Shown: in pieces, positions 1 through 7,379 of the stretch | Layout: each line of letters opens with the position of its first letter | Position numbering within the stretch: position 1 is the stretch's first letter | Assembly (NCBI GenBank): GCA_050955105.1 | Contig: JBPBQZ010000015.1 | Coordinates: forward strand, 1-42,973 | DNA: 42,973 nucleotides | Source: JBPBQZ01 sp050955105 | Lineage (GTDB): Bacteria > Pseudomonadota > Gammaproteobacteria > Burkholderiales > Burkholderiaceae | Direction: 5' to 3' | Position numbers and translations under genes: made by a program | The notes under the pieces: generated by a model | What the model was told of the DNA's origin: nothing | Databases searched by the model: none | Seen by the model: the letters and a program-made list of their open reading frames with translations, nothing else

Positions 1-1
1 A

Positions 2-1498
2 GAGGCCGTCGATGTCGAATGTTCGCCGCTTCCGTACGAAAGCCTATACCTGCTGCTTACTCGACTCTGCACGTATTTTGTTAGCCGAGGCCAATACAAC
101 GACGTCAACATCTACGTGCCCGCTATCGATCTGATCGCAGCGCAACAACTGAAAATATTCGCGGCACTGCCTCTCAAAGAGCCGTATTCGAATGCAGCGG
201 CCATAGCATGGCACGAGCGCTTTTCCGAATGGGTTTGGACGATCGCAGAAGATCTGGCGCCTAGTCAGCATAGTTCCTTTTCTCAAGCTCACTCATTGAT
301 CAAGCCCATGCAACAAACGGGCAGGATCAGTCACGGGCTTTGCTTCGGCGTCACCCTCCTCTACGCCGCCGCGGAACAGCGTTCCCCGGGAAATGGCGGC
401 CAGGAAATTCTCACGCGGCTTCCAGAACTCTATGCTGAGTCATACTACAGAAATTTTCCACATGACAGTGTAGGAGGCATGCTTTGCGCGGACTCGACGA
501 CCCGTCATTGGTTTTTGCATCTGCAGAATGTGCAGGAGGCACAAGAGAGTCAATACCGTGCGTCATTCGATTACCTGGTTAGTACATGCGGCAGCGAAGA
601 ACTGACCAGCTCGGAGCTTACGCGCCGCTTGGAAGCAGGGGTCGCCTATTGGCTTGGCTCATATTGCACCGGGCGAGGACTGCATCCAGCATCACGCACA
701 GCGCCATGGCAAGCCTTAGACGAATGGATTAACGGCCACGCGACGTTTATCCAGCGCGACGAGCATGACCGCTTCCATTTCTTCGATCCGAACCTCGGCA
801 GTTACCGACACCAAACCGAGGACGAAGTAATCCGGCATATGAATCTATCGCTCAGCCTCAACTGCGTCGGGGACGATATTCAAAGTTACGGATGGCGCTA
901 CGCAGCGGCAATAAATACGTTCAAAGCCGGAACAACAAGCTGGGACGATTTTTCCGCCAAGATGCTGTCGATTCTTGCAGACGAACGTCCGGTGCGAAAA
1001 ATATGGTACGAAAACGGCACGCGGATCGAAATCGAGTATGTTGCTCATTGCCAAGAAAATAACACCCGGTGTATCTCCGCTACAGTTACCGTAGATAGAT
1101 GGTTCACATGGACAGCCAATGTATCGCCGCATGATGATGCGCGTGCGGCAGGGCTTCGAGCATACGATGCGTGGCGCGAGTTACAAGCTGCGACAACAAA
1201 CTCATCCTCTTTGCTACATCAGTCCGACGCTGAAACGCCCCCCGATATGAACCTGCTTGCGTTTCTCGACGAATTCGATGGGACGACAGCATTCGACGAC
1301 ATGCCATCGTGCTCAACTTATGATGGAACTTCCGACGACACCTATGCGATCGTTGAATTTCTTGAAAACGGTGAATGCAGCGGAGTCGATCAACCATCTG
1401 CAAGCAAAGCAAACACCTTCCTTCTCGACATGGCCCGTGACGCCGATCTATTTTATGACGATCGCTTTGCCGACGAGGCCGGTTTATTTGAAACCTAA
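2..1498 (+). CDS. C58-type (YopT/AvrPphB-like) cysteine protease, 5' end outside window
   Basis: The reading frame is open from the first complete codon at base 2 to a TAA at 1496-1498. The first possible start inside the window is a GTG at 116 (460 residues), but the translated sequence upstream of it looks like ordinary protein, so the gene probably begins left of the window. Counting from the GTG, the papain-like C58 pattern is visible: Cys76 in SHGLCFGVTLLYA, His208 in NGHATF, and Asp224 in FFDPNLGSY, 16 residues after the His. This is the spacing and the D-x-N-x-G context of YopT, AvrPphB and related effectors, which cleave host proteins. The C-terminal half (after about residue 240) is not recognised. 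The 60 bases at 541-600 contain 29 G/C by my count, well below core genes such as purF (37/60 at 10141-10200), suggesting acquisition by transfer. The protease call rests on motifs only; secretion by a type III system is inferred from the family. Confidence 0.68.
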   Translation, partial: EAVDVECSPLPYESLYLLLTRLCTYFVSRGQYNDVNIYVPAIDLIAAQQLKIFAALPLKEPYSNAAAIAWHERFSEWVWTIAEDLAPSQHSSFSQAHSLIKPMQQTGRISHGLCFGVTLLYAAAEQRSPGNGGQEILTRLPELYAESYYRNFPHDSVGGMLCADSTTRHWFLHLQNVQEAQESQYRASFDYLVSTCGSEELTSSELTRRLEAGVAYWLGSYCTGRGLHPASRTAPWQALDEWINGHATFIQRDEHDRFHFFDPNLGSYRHQTEDEVIRHMNLSLSLNCVGDDIQSYGWRYAAAINTFKAGTTSWDDFSAKMLSILADERPVRKIWYENGTRIEIEYVAHCQENNTRCISATVTVDRWFTWTANVSPHDDARAAGLRAYDAWRELQAATTNSSSLLHQSDAETPPDMNLLAFLDEFDGTTAFDDMPSCSTYDGTSDDTYAIVEFLENGECSGVDQPSASKANTFLLDMARDADLFYDDRFADEAGLFET

Positions 1499-1874
1499 AA
1501 CTGGCGCCAGTAGCGATGCCGAATCAAGATTTCAACGGCCAGCACCTAAATGTCGCGGTTAGCCGACTCAGCACTGCGATTGCTCCAGTGAGTGCTACGA
1601 CCTTCGTCATGAAAGCCCGATGTCGCACGAGATCGCCGACCTTTCATTACCTTGGTCGGACGCGTTCTGGATCGAATAGCCATTGCGTCGCGCGAATTCA
1701 CGCTGGTGTATTCAAACTGCTGCACGCCGCGCACACCGACCGTCAATTCATAGGCGTGACCCGAAAAGGCGCAGCCGGGAAGCCTTCTGCAAAATCGGCT
1801 ATCGTAGCGACAGCGTCTCACAGCGTCGGCGATTCCCCCCGCGCCGCTCTTCACCGAACCCGGAATCTCAAAAA
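1499..1874. other. 376-base gap, no gene recognised
   Basis: Short open frames exist on both strands, but none has a recognisable protein, a good ribosome site or a convincing start. The region separates the low-GC protease gene from the SDR gene and may be a degenerate junction of an inserted segment. I found no inverted-repeat insertion-sequence ends and no RNA gene. Confidence 0.5.
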
Positions 1875-2660
1875 ATGGATTTGAATCTGCAAGGCAAGAT
1901 AGCCGTCGTGACCGGCGGCAGCAAAGGCATTGGCCTGGCCTGCGCGCGCGAACTGGCGCGTGAAGGCGCCCGCGTCACCATCATCTCCCGCGATGCCGCG
2001 AATATCGAGACGGCGCGCAAGCAATTGGCGGCAGAAGGCTTCGAAGTCAGCGGGCTCGCGGCGAATCTGTCCGACTACGCCTCCGCCGTGGACGCTGTCT
2101 CTAAAATCGAAAGCGACGTCGGCCCGATCGATGTACTGGTCAATAGCGCGGGCGCGGCCAAGCGCTACGACCCAGACACGCTCGACGGCGAGGCCTTGCG
2201 CGCCGGCATGGAAGCCAAATACTTCCCGATCGTGAACATGCAGGAAGCAGTGTTGCAACGCATGCGCACGCGCAAACGCGGTGCCATCGTCAACATCATC
2301 GGCAACGGTGGCAAGGTCGGTACCGCCATGCATATTTCAGGTGGCGCGGCCAATGCGGCGGCCATGCTGTCTACCGTGGGTCTGGCCAGCTATTACGCAT
2401 CGCAGGGTATTCGCATCAACGGCATCAATCCTGGCGGCACCCTCACCGATCGCGTCAATGAAGGTCTGGCGGTTGAATCGAAGCGCTCGGGCATCAGTAT
2501 CGACGACGCGTTGGCGCGCGCGCAAAGCGCAGTACCGATGGGCCGTTTCGCAAAACCGGAAGAAGTGGCCGAAGTGGCAGTGTTTCTGGCGAGCGATCGC
2601 GCCAGCTATGTAACGGGCGCTATCGTGCCGATGGACGGCGGTAAGAATCCGATCGTTTAA
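1875..2660 (+). CDS. SDR-fold oxidoreductase-like protein without the canonical Ser/Tyr/Lys
   Basis: A 261-residue Rossmann-fold protein of the short-chain dehydrogenase/reductase family. The start is the ATG at 1875 (MDLNLQGKIAVVTGG), the normal SDR N-terminus; the same frame is open further upstream but reads as arginine-rich nonsense. The nucleotide-binding TGGSKGIG is at residues 13-20, NSAGA at 90-94, and the typical GIRINGINPGG after the active-site helix at 178-188. The active site is unusual: where classical SDRs have YxxxK, this protein has Gly156 and Asn160 (HISGGAANAA), and the usual Ser position about 13 residues earlier (143) is Gly. It should therefore bind NAD(P) but not use the standard proton relay. 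I have a memory of other proteobacterial SDRs with a similar GGAANAA segment, so this may be a subfamily trait rather than decay. The substrate is unknown. Confidence 0.85.
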   Translation: MDLNLQGKIAVVTGGSKGIGLACARELAREGARVTIISRDAANIETARKQLAAEGFEVSGLAANLSDYASAVDAVSKIESDVGPIDVLVNSAGAAKRYDPDTLDGEALRAGMEAKYFPIVNMQEAVLQRMRTRKRGAIVNIIGNGGKVGTAMHISGGAANAAAMLSTVGLASYYASQGIRINGINPGGTLTDRVNEGLAVESKRSGISIDDALARAQSAVPMGRFAKPEEVAEVAVFLASDRASYVTGAIVPMDGGKNPIV

Positions 2661-2791
2661 GCGTTACACGACGGCGTTGACGCAACGCGTACGCCAAGCC
2701 CCGCGGCGTCACCACTCAGGCGCCGCGCATCACGAGCCCCACCCGAAGCAGTTACTATGCGTTTTCGATCCATTCAAACCGGGAGCAACGC

Positions 2792-3130
2792 ATGACCACC
2801 ACAACCGAATCCGGACTGCAATACGATGACGTCAAGGAAGGCGCAGGCGCCATCGCACAAGCAGGCCAAAGCGTTACCGTTCACTACACCGGCTGGCTCA
2901 CCGACGGTCGCAAGTTCGATTCGAGCAAGGACCGCCAGTCGCCGTTCGAGTTTTCGCTCGGCGCCGGCATGGTGATTCGCGGCTGGGACGAAGGCGTGCA
3001 AGGCATGAAAGTAGGCGGTGTGCGCAAGCTGACGATTCCGCCCGAACTCGGCTACGGCGCACGCGGCGCCGGCGGCGTGATTCCGCCGAACGCCACGCTG
3101 GTCTTCGAAGTAGAACTGCTGAAGGTGTAA
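2792..3130 (+). CDS. FKBP-type peptidyl-prolyl cis-trans isomerase
   Basis: A compact 112-residue, single-domain FKBP that catalyses cis-trans isomerisation of Xaa-Pro bonds. Family hallmarks run the length of the protein: VHYTGWLTDGRKFDSS at about 30-45, then FSLGAGMVIRGWDEGV and MKVGGVRKLTIPPELGYG, ending with IPPNATLVFEVELLKV. There is no signal peptide and no C-terminal extension, so it is a cytoplasmic, minimal FKBP. The start ATG is preceded by GGGAG six bases upstream. It is convergent with the acyl-CoA synthetase gene, whose stop lies 41 bases away. The call is secure; the client proteins cannot be read from sequence. Confidence 0.97.
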   Translation: MTTTTESGLQYDDVKEGAGAIAQAGQSVTVHYTGWLTDGRKFDSSKDRQSPFEFSLGAGMVIRGWDEGVQGMKVGGVRKLTIPPELGYGARGAGGVIPPNATLVFEVELLKV

Positions 3131-3171
3131 CACACCGCGCGAGCAGCGCGTGGACAGCTGGGTACGACGTC

Positions 3172-4866
3172 TCAGGCGGTTTTCTGCTCGACCTCGCCCA
3201 GCTCGTCACGCATGATTTCGCGGATCTTGTACTTCATGATCTTGCCGGTAATCGTCATCGGAAATGCCTCGACGAAGCGCACATGCCGCGGGATCTTGTA
3301 GTGCGCGATCTTGCCCCGGCAGTATTCGCGCAGCGCCTCGTCGGTCAACTGCTGCTGCTTTTTCAAGATGACCCAGGCGCAGAGCTCTTCGCCGAACCTC
3401 TCGTCCGGCACGCCCACCACCTGCACGTCTTCCACTGCCGGATGCCCGTAGAGGAATTCCTCGATTTCGCGCGGATAAACATTCTCGCCGCCGCGTATCA
3501 CCATGTCCTTGATGCGACCGACGATGTTGACATAGCCCTCTTCGTCCATCACCGCGAGGTCGCCGGTGTGCATCCACTGCTCGGTATCAATCGCTTCGCG
3601 CGTCTTGTCGGCCTCGCCCCAGTAGCCGTGCATCACCGAGTAGCCGCGCGTGCACAGTTCACCGGTTTCGCCGACCGGCAGTGTTTCCTGCGTCTCGGGA
3701 TCGATCACTTTGACTTCCAGATGTGGCAATACCTTACCCACCGTGCTCACGCGCTTTTCCAGCGGCGTGTCGGTGGTGCTCTGGCAGCTCACCGGACTGG
3801 TTTCCGTCATGCCGTAGGCGATGGTCACCTCCGACATATGCATATCGCTCACTACCCGTTTCATCACCTCGATCGGACAGGGCGAGCCGGCCATGATGCC
3901 AGTGCGCAGCGTGCTCAGATCGAATTCGGCGAAGCGCGGGTGCGACAGTTCCGCGATGAACATGGTCGGCACGCCATGCAGCCCGGTGCAGCGCTCTTCT
4001 TGTACCGCTTCCAGCACCGACACCGGCTCGAAGCCATCGTTCGGATAGATGATGGCCGAGCCGTGCGTGAGGCAAGCCAGGTTGCCCAACACCATGCCGA
4101 AGCAGTGATACAGCGGTACCGGAATACACAGCCGATCAGCAGCCGTGAGGCGCATCGCCTCGCCGATGAAGAAGCCGTTGTTCAACACGTTCCGATGCGT
4201 GAGGGTCGCACCTTTGGGAAAGCCCGTGGTGCCGCTGGTGAACTGGATATTGATCGGGTCGGTCGCGCGCAGCGTGGGCGCAATGCGCGCCAGCGCCGCA
4301 TCGCTGGCGTCGCCGCGTGCCATCAATTCGGCGAACGATAGCGCGCCCGGCACCACCGCATCGCCCAAATGCACGACAGTCCGCAGATCGGGAACGCGTA
4401 TCGCGCGCAGCGCGCCAGGCTCGGCCGTTTGCAGTTCCGGCGCGACTTCGCGCAGCATGCCGAGGTAATCGCTGGTCTTGAACTGCGTCATCGTGATCAG
4501 CAGCCGGCAACCGACCTTGTTCAGCGAATACTCCAATTCGCTGACGCGGTACGCCGGGTTGATATTGACGAGAATGATGCCGGCCTTGGCGGTCGCCAGT
4601 TGCGTGAGCAGCCATTCGCGATTGTTGTGCGACCAGATGCCGATACGATCGCCGGGCGTCACGCCCGAGCGCAGTAGCGCACTCGCCAGTTGATTGGCCT
4701 GCTGGTTGAGTTGCCGGTAGCTCAAGCGTACATTCTGGTGCCGCGAGATCAGCGCATCCTGATCGGGCACGCGCGCCACGATAGTCTCGAAGAAATCGCC
4801 GATCGTCTGCTCGATCAGCGGCAGATCGCTATTTCCCTTGTCGTAACTGACCGTCAGGCGGGCCAT
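3172..4866 (-). CDS. AMP-forming acyl-CoA synthetase (fatty-acyl-CoA ligase family)
   Basis: An ANL-superfamily ligase of 564 residues that activates a carboxylic acid (probably a medium- or long-chain fatty acid) to an acyl-adenylate and then to its CoA thioester. Motifs in order: ATP-binding TSGTTGFPKGA at 210-220, YGMTETSP at 351-358, TGDL at 434-437, hinge GRIKDMVIRGGENVYPREIEE at about 450-470, and the catalytic lysine Lys542 in TGKIMK near the C-terminus. I chose the ATG at 4866 rather than an in-frame start at 4902 because AGGAG lies 7 bases before it. The gene lies downstream of the kinase-like gene on the same strand, with an 18-bp palindrome in between that could control it. Length and motifs fit the family; chain-length specificity cannot be told. 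Confidence 0.92.
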   Translation of the reverse strand: MARLTVSYDKGNSDLPLIEQTIGDFFETIVARVPDQDALISRHQNVRLSYRQLNQQANQLASALLRSGVTPGDRIGIWSHNNREWLLTQLATAKAGIILVNINPAYRVSELEYSLNKVGCRLLITMTQFKTSDYLGMLREVAPELQTAEPGALRAIRVPDLRTVVHLGDAVVPGALSFAELMARGDASDAALARIAPTLRATDPINIQFTSGTTGFPKGATLTHRNVLNNGFFIGEAMRLTAADRLCIPVPLYHCFGMVLGNLACLTHGSAIIYPNDGFEPVSVLEAVQEERCTGLHGVPTMFIAELSHPRFAEFDLSTLRTGIMAGSPCPIEVMKRVVSDMHMSEVTIAYGMTETSPVSCQSTTDTPLEKRVSTVGKVLPHLEVKVIDPETQETLPVGETGELCTRGYSVMHGYWGEADKTREAIDTEQWMHTGDLAVMDEEGYVNIVGRIKDMVIRGGENVYPREIEEFLYGHPAVEDVQVVGVPDERFGEELCAWVILKKQQQLTDEALREYCRGKIAHYKIPRHVRFVEAFPMTITGKIMKYKIREIMRDELGEVEQKTA

Positions 4867-4956
4867 GCCGATGCTCCTTGTCTTGATTGTCCGGCACGCC
4901 AAAATGGGTGCAAGGCGTATGGCGCCCGGCTCTATCAGTCACAAGTCGCTGATTCG

Positions 4957-4974
4957 TTAAGTCGGACGACTTAA
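4957..4974. promoter_or_regulatory. 18-bp perfect inverted repeat upstream of acyl-CoA synthetase
   Basis: TTAAGTCG-GA-CGACTTAA is a perfect 8+8 palindrome with a 2-base centre, about 83 bases upstream of the synthetase ATG, in an AT-rich patch. No T-run follows on either strand, so an operator (for example for a TetR-type fatty-acid regulator) is more likely than a terminator. The cognate regulator is not in the window. Confidence 0.5.
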
Positions 4975-5013
4975 ACCAGCCCTTAATGTATTGATAATCT
5001 CAATATCCAACAA

Positions 5014-5838
5014 TTATGGTTTCCCCTGTGCGACGGCGAGCGCCGGGAGCTTGATGGTCAATTCGACGTCGCCGTCGTCGCTCGGCGCCACGACAGCCAG
5101 CGCGCCGCCGTGAGCTTCGATAACGCGCACCGGCAGGGCCAGGCCGATATCCACGGTCTGGCCCGCAGCCGTCCGCACATCGACGGTATGCGTGAAAACG
5201 GTATTGAGCGTGTCGCTGTCGGCCGCAACGCCGGCCGGTGCGGCGGCCCGGCGGTAGCGCACCCCGAGCAGCCATTGACCCGCATCGACCTTGGCGCGCA
5301 GTTCGACCGGCTGGTCGGCGCCCGGGTCGGCGGCTTGCGACGCAAAACGCAGTACCACCCAGAGCGCTTGCCACAGGCGCTCGTAGTCCGCCTGCAGATC
5401 GCCCTGCCCAGCCAGCGCGGCGTTGAAAGTCACCGTCGCGCCCGTGCGCGGCGTCGCCGCCAGATTGGTCACTACCGAATCCAGCAACTCCGGCAAATTC
5501 ACCGCCTGTTTGTGCAACGGCAGATGGCGCGTATCGGCCCGCGCGGTATCCACCACTTGCTCCAGCAGCAGCACTTGCTGGGACACGCCGGTGCGAATGC
5601 CTTCGAGCGCGCGAATCACGCCAGGGTCTTCACTGGCCAGCTTGCGTTCGAGCACATGCGCCCAGCTATGAATCGCGTTCAGCGGCCCGCGCAGGTCGTG
5701 CGACAGAATCGACAGCACGCGATCGCGCTCGAACAGCGACGCCTCGGCGCGGGTATGCGCGGCGCGCTCGGTTTCCAAGGCCAGGGCGGCGGCGTCAGCC
5801 GACAGAGAAGCCGGCGGCACCGGTCGAGCATCAGACAT
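5014..5838 (-). CDS. Histidine-kinase-like protein with degenerate ATPase half
   Basis: A 274-residue soluble protein with no membrane segment. Residues about 35-100 form a HisKA dimerisation/phosphoacceptor domain with an intact H-box, SILSHDLRGPLNAIHSW, where His47 is the expected phosphorylation site. The C-terminal half resembles a HATPase_c domain but is eroded: the N-box region reads ERLWQALWVVLRFASQAA with no Asn, the DxGxG loop is replaced by an Ala/Pro-rich stretch, and only a late fragment (VRVIEAHGGALAV) resembles a kinase. It may be a pseudokinase, phosphotransfer partner or scaffold. There is no adjacent response regulator. A TATAAT hexamer at 5889-5894 (minus strand) and AAGGA before the start suggest its own transcription. 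Confidence 0.78.
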   Translation of the reverse strand: MSDARPVPPASLSADAAALALETERAAHTRAEASLFERDRVLSILSHDLRGPLNAIHSWAHVLERKLASEDPGVIRALEGIRTGVSQQVLLLEQVVDTARADTRHLPLHKQAVNLPELLDSVVTNLAATPRTGATVTFNAALAGQGDLQADYERLWQALWVVLRFASQAADPGADQPVELRAKVDAGQWLLGVRYRRAAAPAGVAADSDTLNTVFTHTVDVRTAAGQTVDIGLALPVRVIEAHGGALAVVAPSDDGDVELTIKLPALAVAQGKP

Positions 5839-5888
5839 TGTCGAAGAATCCTTTTTGCAGCATGGATTGGAAAAAAGCGGGTCGGATC

Positions 5889-5894
5889 ATTATA
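5889..5894 (-). promoter_or_regulatory. Candidate -10 box for the kinase-like gene
   Basis: A perfect TATAAT on the minus strand, about 50 bases upstream of the start at 5838. No good -35 hexamer is visible at the usual distance, so this is only a candidate promoter. Confidence 0.4.
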
Positions 5895-5948
5895 GCCACG
5901 CCATCGACATCGCCATGGCTGGCCAGCGCCGCCCGCTTTGATGATGCG

Positions 5949-7256
5949 TCACGGAATGCGCAGAACGCTCGGGTCATCACGCAGTTGCCGTGCCTGATCC
6001 TGCGAACATTCTTCCAGCAAGACGCGTGTGAAACAGGAATTCGCAGTCCGTACCTGCTCATGCCCGCGCACGATGAATACCGCATCGAACGAGTACAGCC
6101 TTTCGCGCTCGCCGAGTGCGGCCCCGCCACCGCCCAATTTGGTACCGCTGTGGCCGATCACTTTGTAAAGCACCTTGTGCGGTCGGTTGGCCGACACATG
6201 ATATCCCTGAAATTCCACCGCCTTGGCCGCGCCTTCGTCAGTTGCAAACAAGGCGGCCGGTCGAACATGGCGATGCGATCCGGGCGCCGTCAGTTCGCGA
6301 TAAAGCGCGGCGGTCACGGCGCTGCCACGATAGGTGATGTGCGAAGCGTTGCTCGGTCGATAAAAGTTGTTGCGGGCGTTGAGCATCTCGCAAATCGGCT
6401 GTTCGCAGTAAAAGCCGATCGCGTGCTTCAAATCGTCCCGTTTCGCGAACATTTCAGGGCCGTGCCGCGTGGTCAGTTCATTCATTACCGCGTTGCGAAC
6501 TTTCGTGCCTAGCTTTTGCTCCCACTTACCCTCTCTGATCAACGCGTTAATGCTTCGGGTACCTGCGTTGGTGCACCAGATATCGTCGATTGCTTCGCGA
6601 TTGATATTGGCCCGGTGCGCTTTCGCGTCAGCGGCCCTAGCCTGGTTCTCTTTAAGCGCATCCTGGGCCGCGGCGCGCGCGTGGCCGGCAGCCTCGGGTT
6701 CGATCAGGCTGGTCAACTCACCCAGCGTTATCGTTGTTTCCGACGATCGCACGAAGAGGGCCGCATTGCGCGCTTGCTGGCGGTGAGCTTGCCGCGTCGA
6801 TTTGCTGATAAAGCACCCCTGCCGGTCAGACTTCACGGTGTAGCGAACGAAAACGCCTACTCTTTTTCCTTTTATACGAACGATGGTTTCGGCAGATTGG
6901 CCTTTGGCACGCAAGGCATGCGCGCCCTCCAGCACATCGCTCACTGCGACGCGCCTCTGGTTGGAATCATCGAACGCTCTGAAGGCCGGCGGCAGCGCCG
7001 CGTTGGTCCCGGGCGGCCGGTGGGTCGTGCCGACGCTTTGCGGTGATTCCAACGGGCGGGCCGTCAACGCCGGCTTGGGCGCATTGTGGTGCGGTCCCAG
7101 CCCGCGCGAATTGTCCGCTAAAGAACCGGACGCACTTGATAACTGGGATGGGGCCTGGAGGGAATCCGCGTCAGCCGACCCGCGCGGTCGTGCGGCGCGG
7201 ATGAGGGGCTTGAAGGGAGGCAAGGGAGGCAAGGGAGCACTGATACGAGAAGGCAT
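5949..7256 (-). CDS. ADP-ribosyltransferase-like candidate effector, paralogue 1
   Basis: A 435-residue protein. Residues 1-100 are Pro/Ser/Ala-rich and low in complexity, as in many type III effector N-termini; 100-230 is largely helical and charged; the C-terminal ~130 residues carry a pattern like the Arg-Ser-Glu class of ADP-ribosyltransferases. I see Tyr309-Arg310-Gly311 (NAD-binding Arg), LFATDE at 336-341 in the place of the Ser-Thr-Ser motif, a Gly-rich loop, then Glu383-Arg-Glu385 followed by LYSFDAVFIVRG, matching the ExE loop and the strand after it. It is clearly paralogous to the next gene upstream (shared TYRGSAV, VRPAALF, VIGHS, RERLYSF). No strong ribosome site precedes the ATG; both paralogues have TTCCCCG just before ATGCC. 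There is no signal peptide. The enzymatic call is motif-based, and host targeting is inference. Confidence 0.6.
   Translation of the reverse strand: MPSRISAPLPPLPPFKPLIRAARPRGSADADSLQAPSQLSSASGSLADNSRGLGPHHNAPKPALTARPLESPQSVGTTHRPPGTNAALPPAFRAFDDSNQRRVAVSDVLEGAHALRAKGQSAETIVRIKGKRVGVFVRYTVKSDRQGCFISKSTRQAHRQQARNAALFVRSSETTITLGELTSLIEPEAAGHARAAAQDALKENQARAADAKAHRANINREAIDDIWCTNAGTRSINALIREGKWEQKLGTKVRNAVMNELTTRHGPEMFAKRDDLKHAIGFYCEQPICEMLNARNNFYRPSNASHITYRGSAVTAALYRELTAPGSHRHVRPAALFATDEGAAKAVEFQGYHVSANRPHKVLYKVIGHSGTKLGGGGAALGERERLYSFDAVFIVRGHEQVRTANSCFTRVLLEECSQDQARQLRDDPSVLRIP
7212..7238. repeat. Three 9-bp tandem repeats at the 5' end of ART-like gene 1
   Basis: The plus strand reads GAAGGGAGG, CAAGGGAGG, CAAGGGAGC: three near-identical 9-mers. 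In the gene they encode the Pro/Leu-rich N-terminus (APLPPLPPFKPL). Because the unit is a multiple of three, copy-number change would lengthen or shorten this segment without a frameshift. Confidence 0.7.
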
Positions 7257-7379
7257 AACGGGGAATCATGAGTGCTACGCCGCGCCCAAGGGCCGGCAGC
7301 GCCGGCTGGGCGGCCGACATATCGTCGGCTGGCGATCGCTGGTGGCAAAAGGCCGCGCCGCGACACAGCGCGGCGCATG

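Noticed and set aside
1499..1874. Possible transposase remnant between the protease and SDR genes
   Set aside because: Short frames on both strands show no catalytic motif or insertion-sequence ends that I recognise; a relic cannot be supported.
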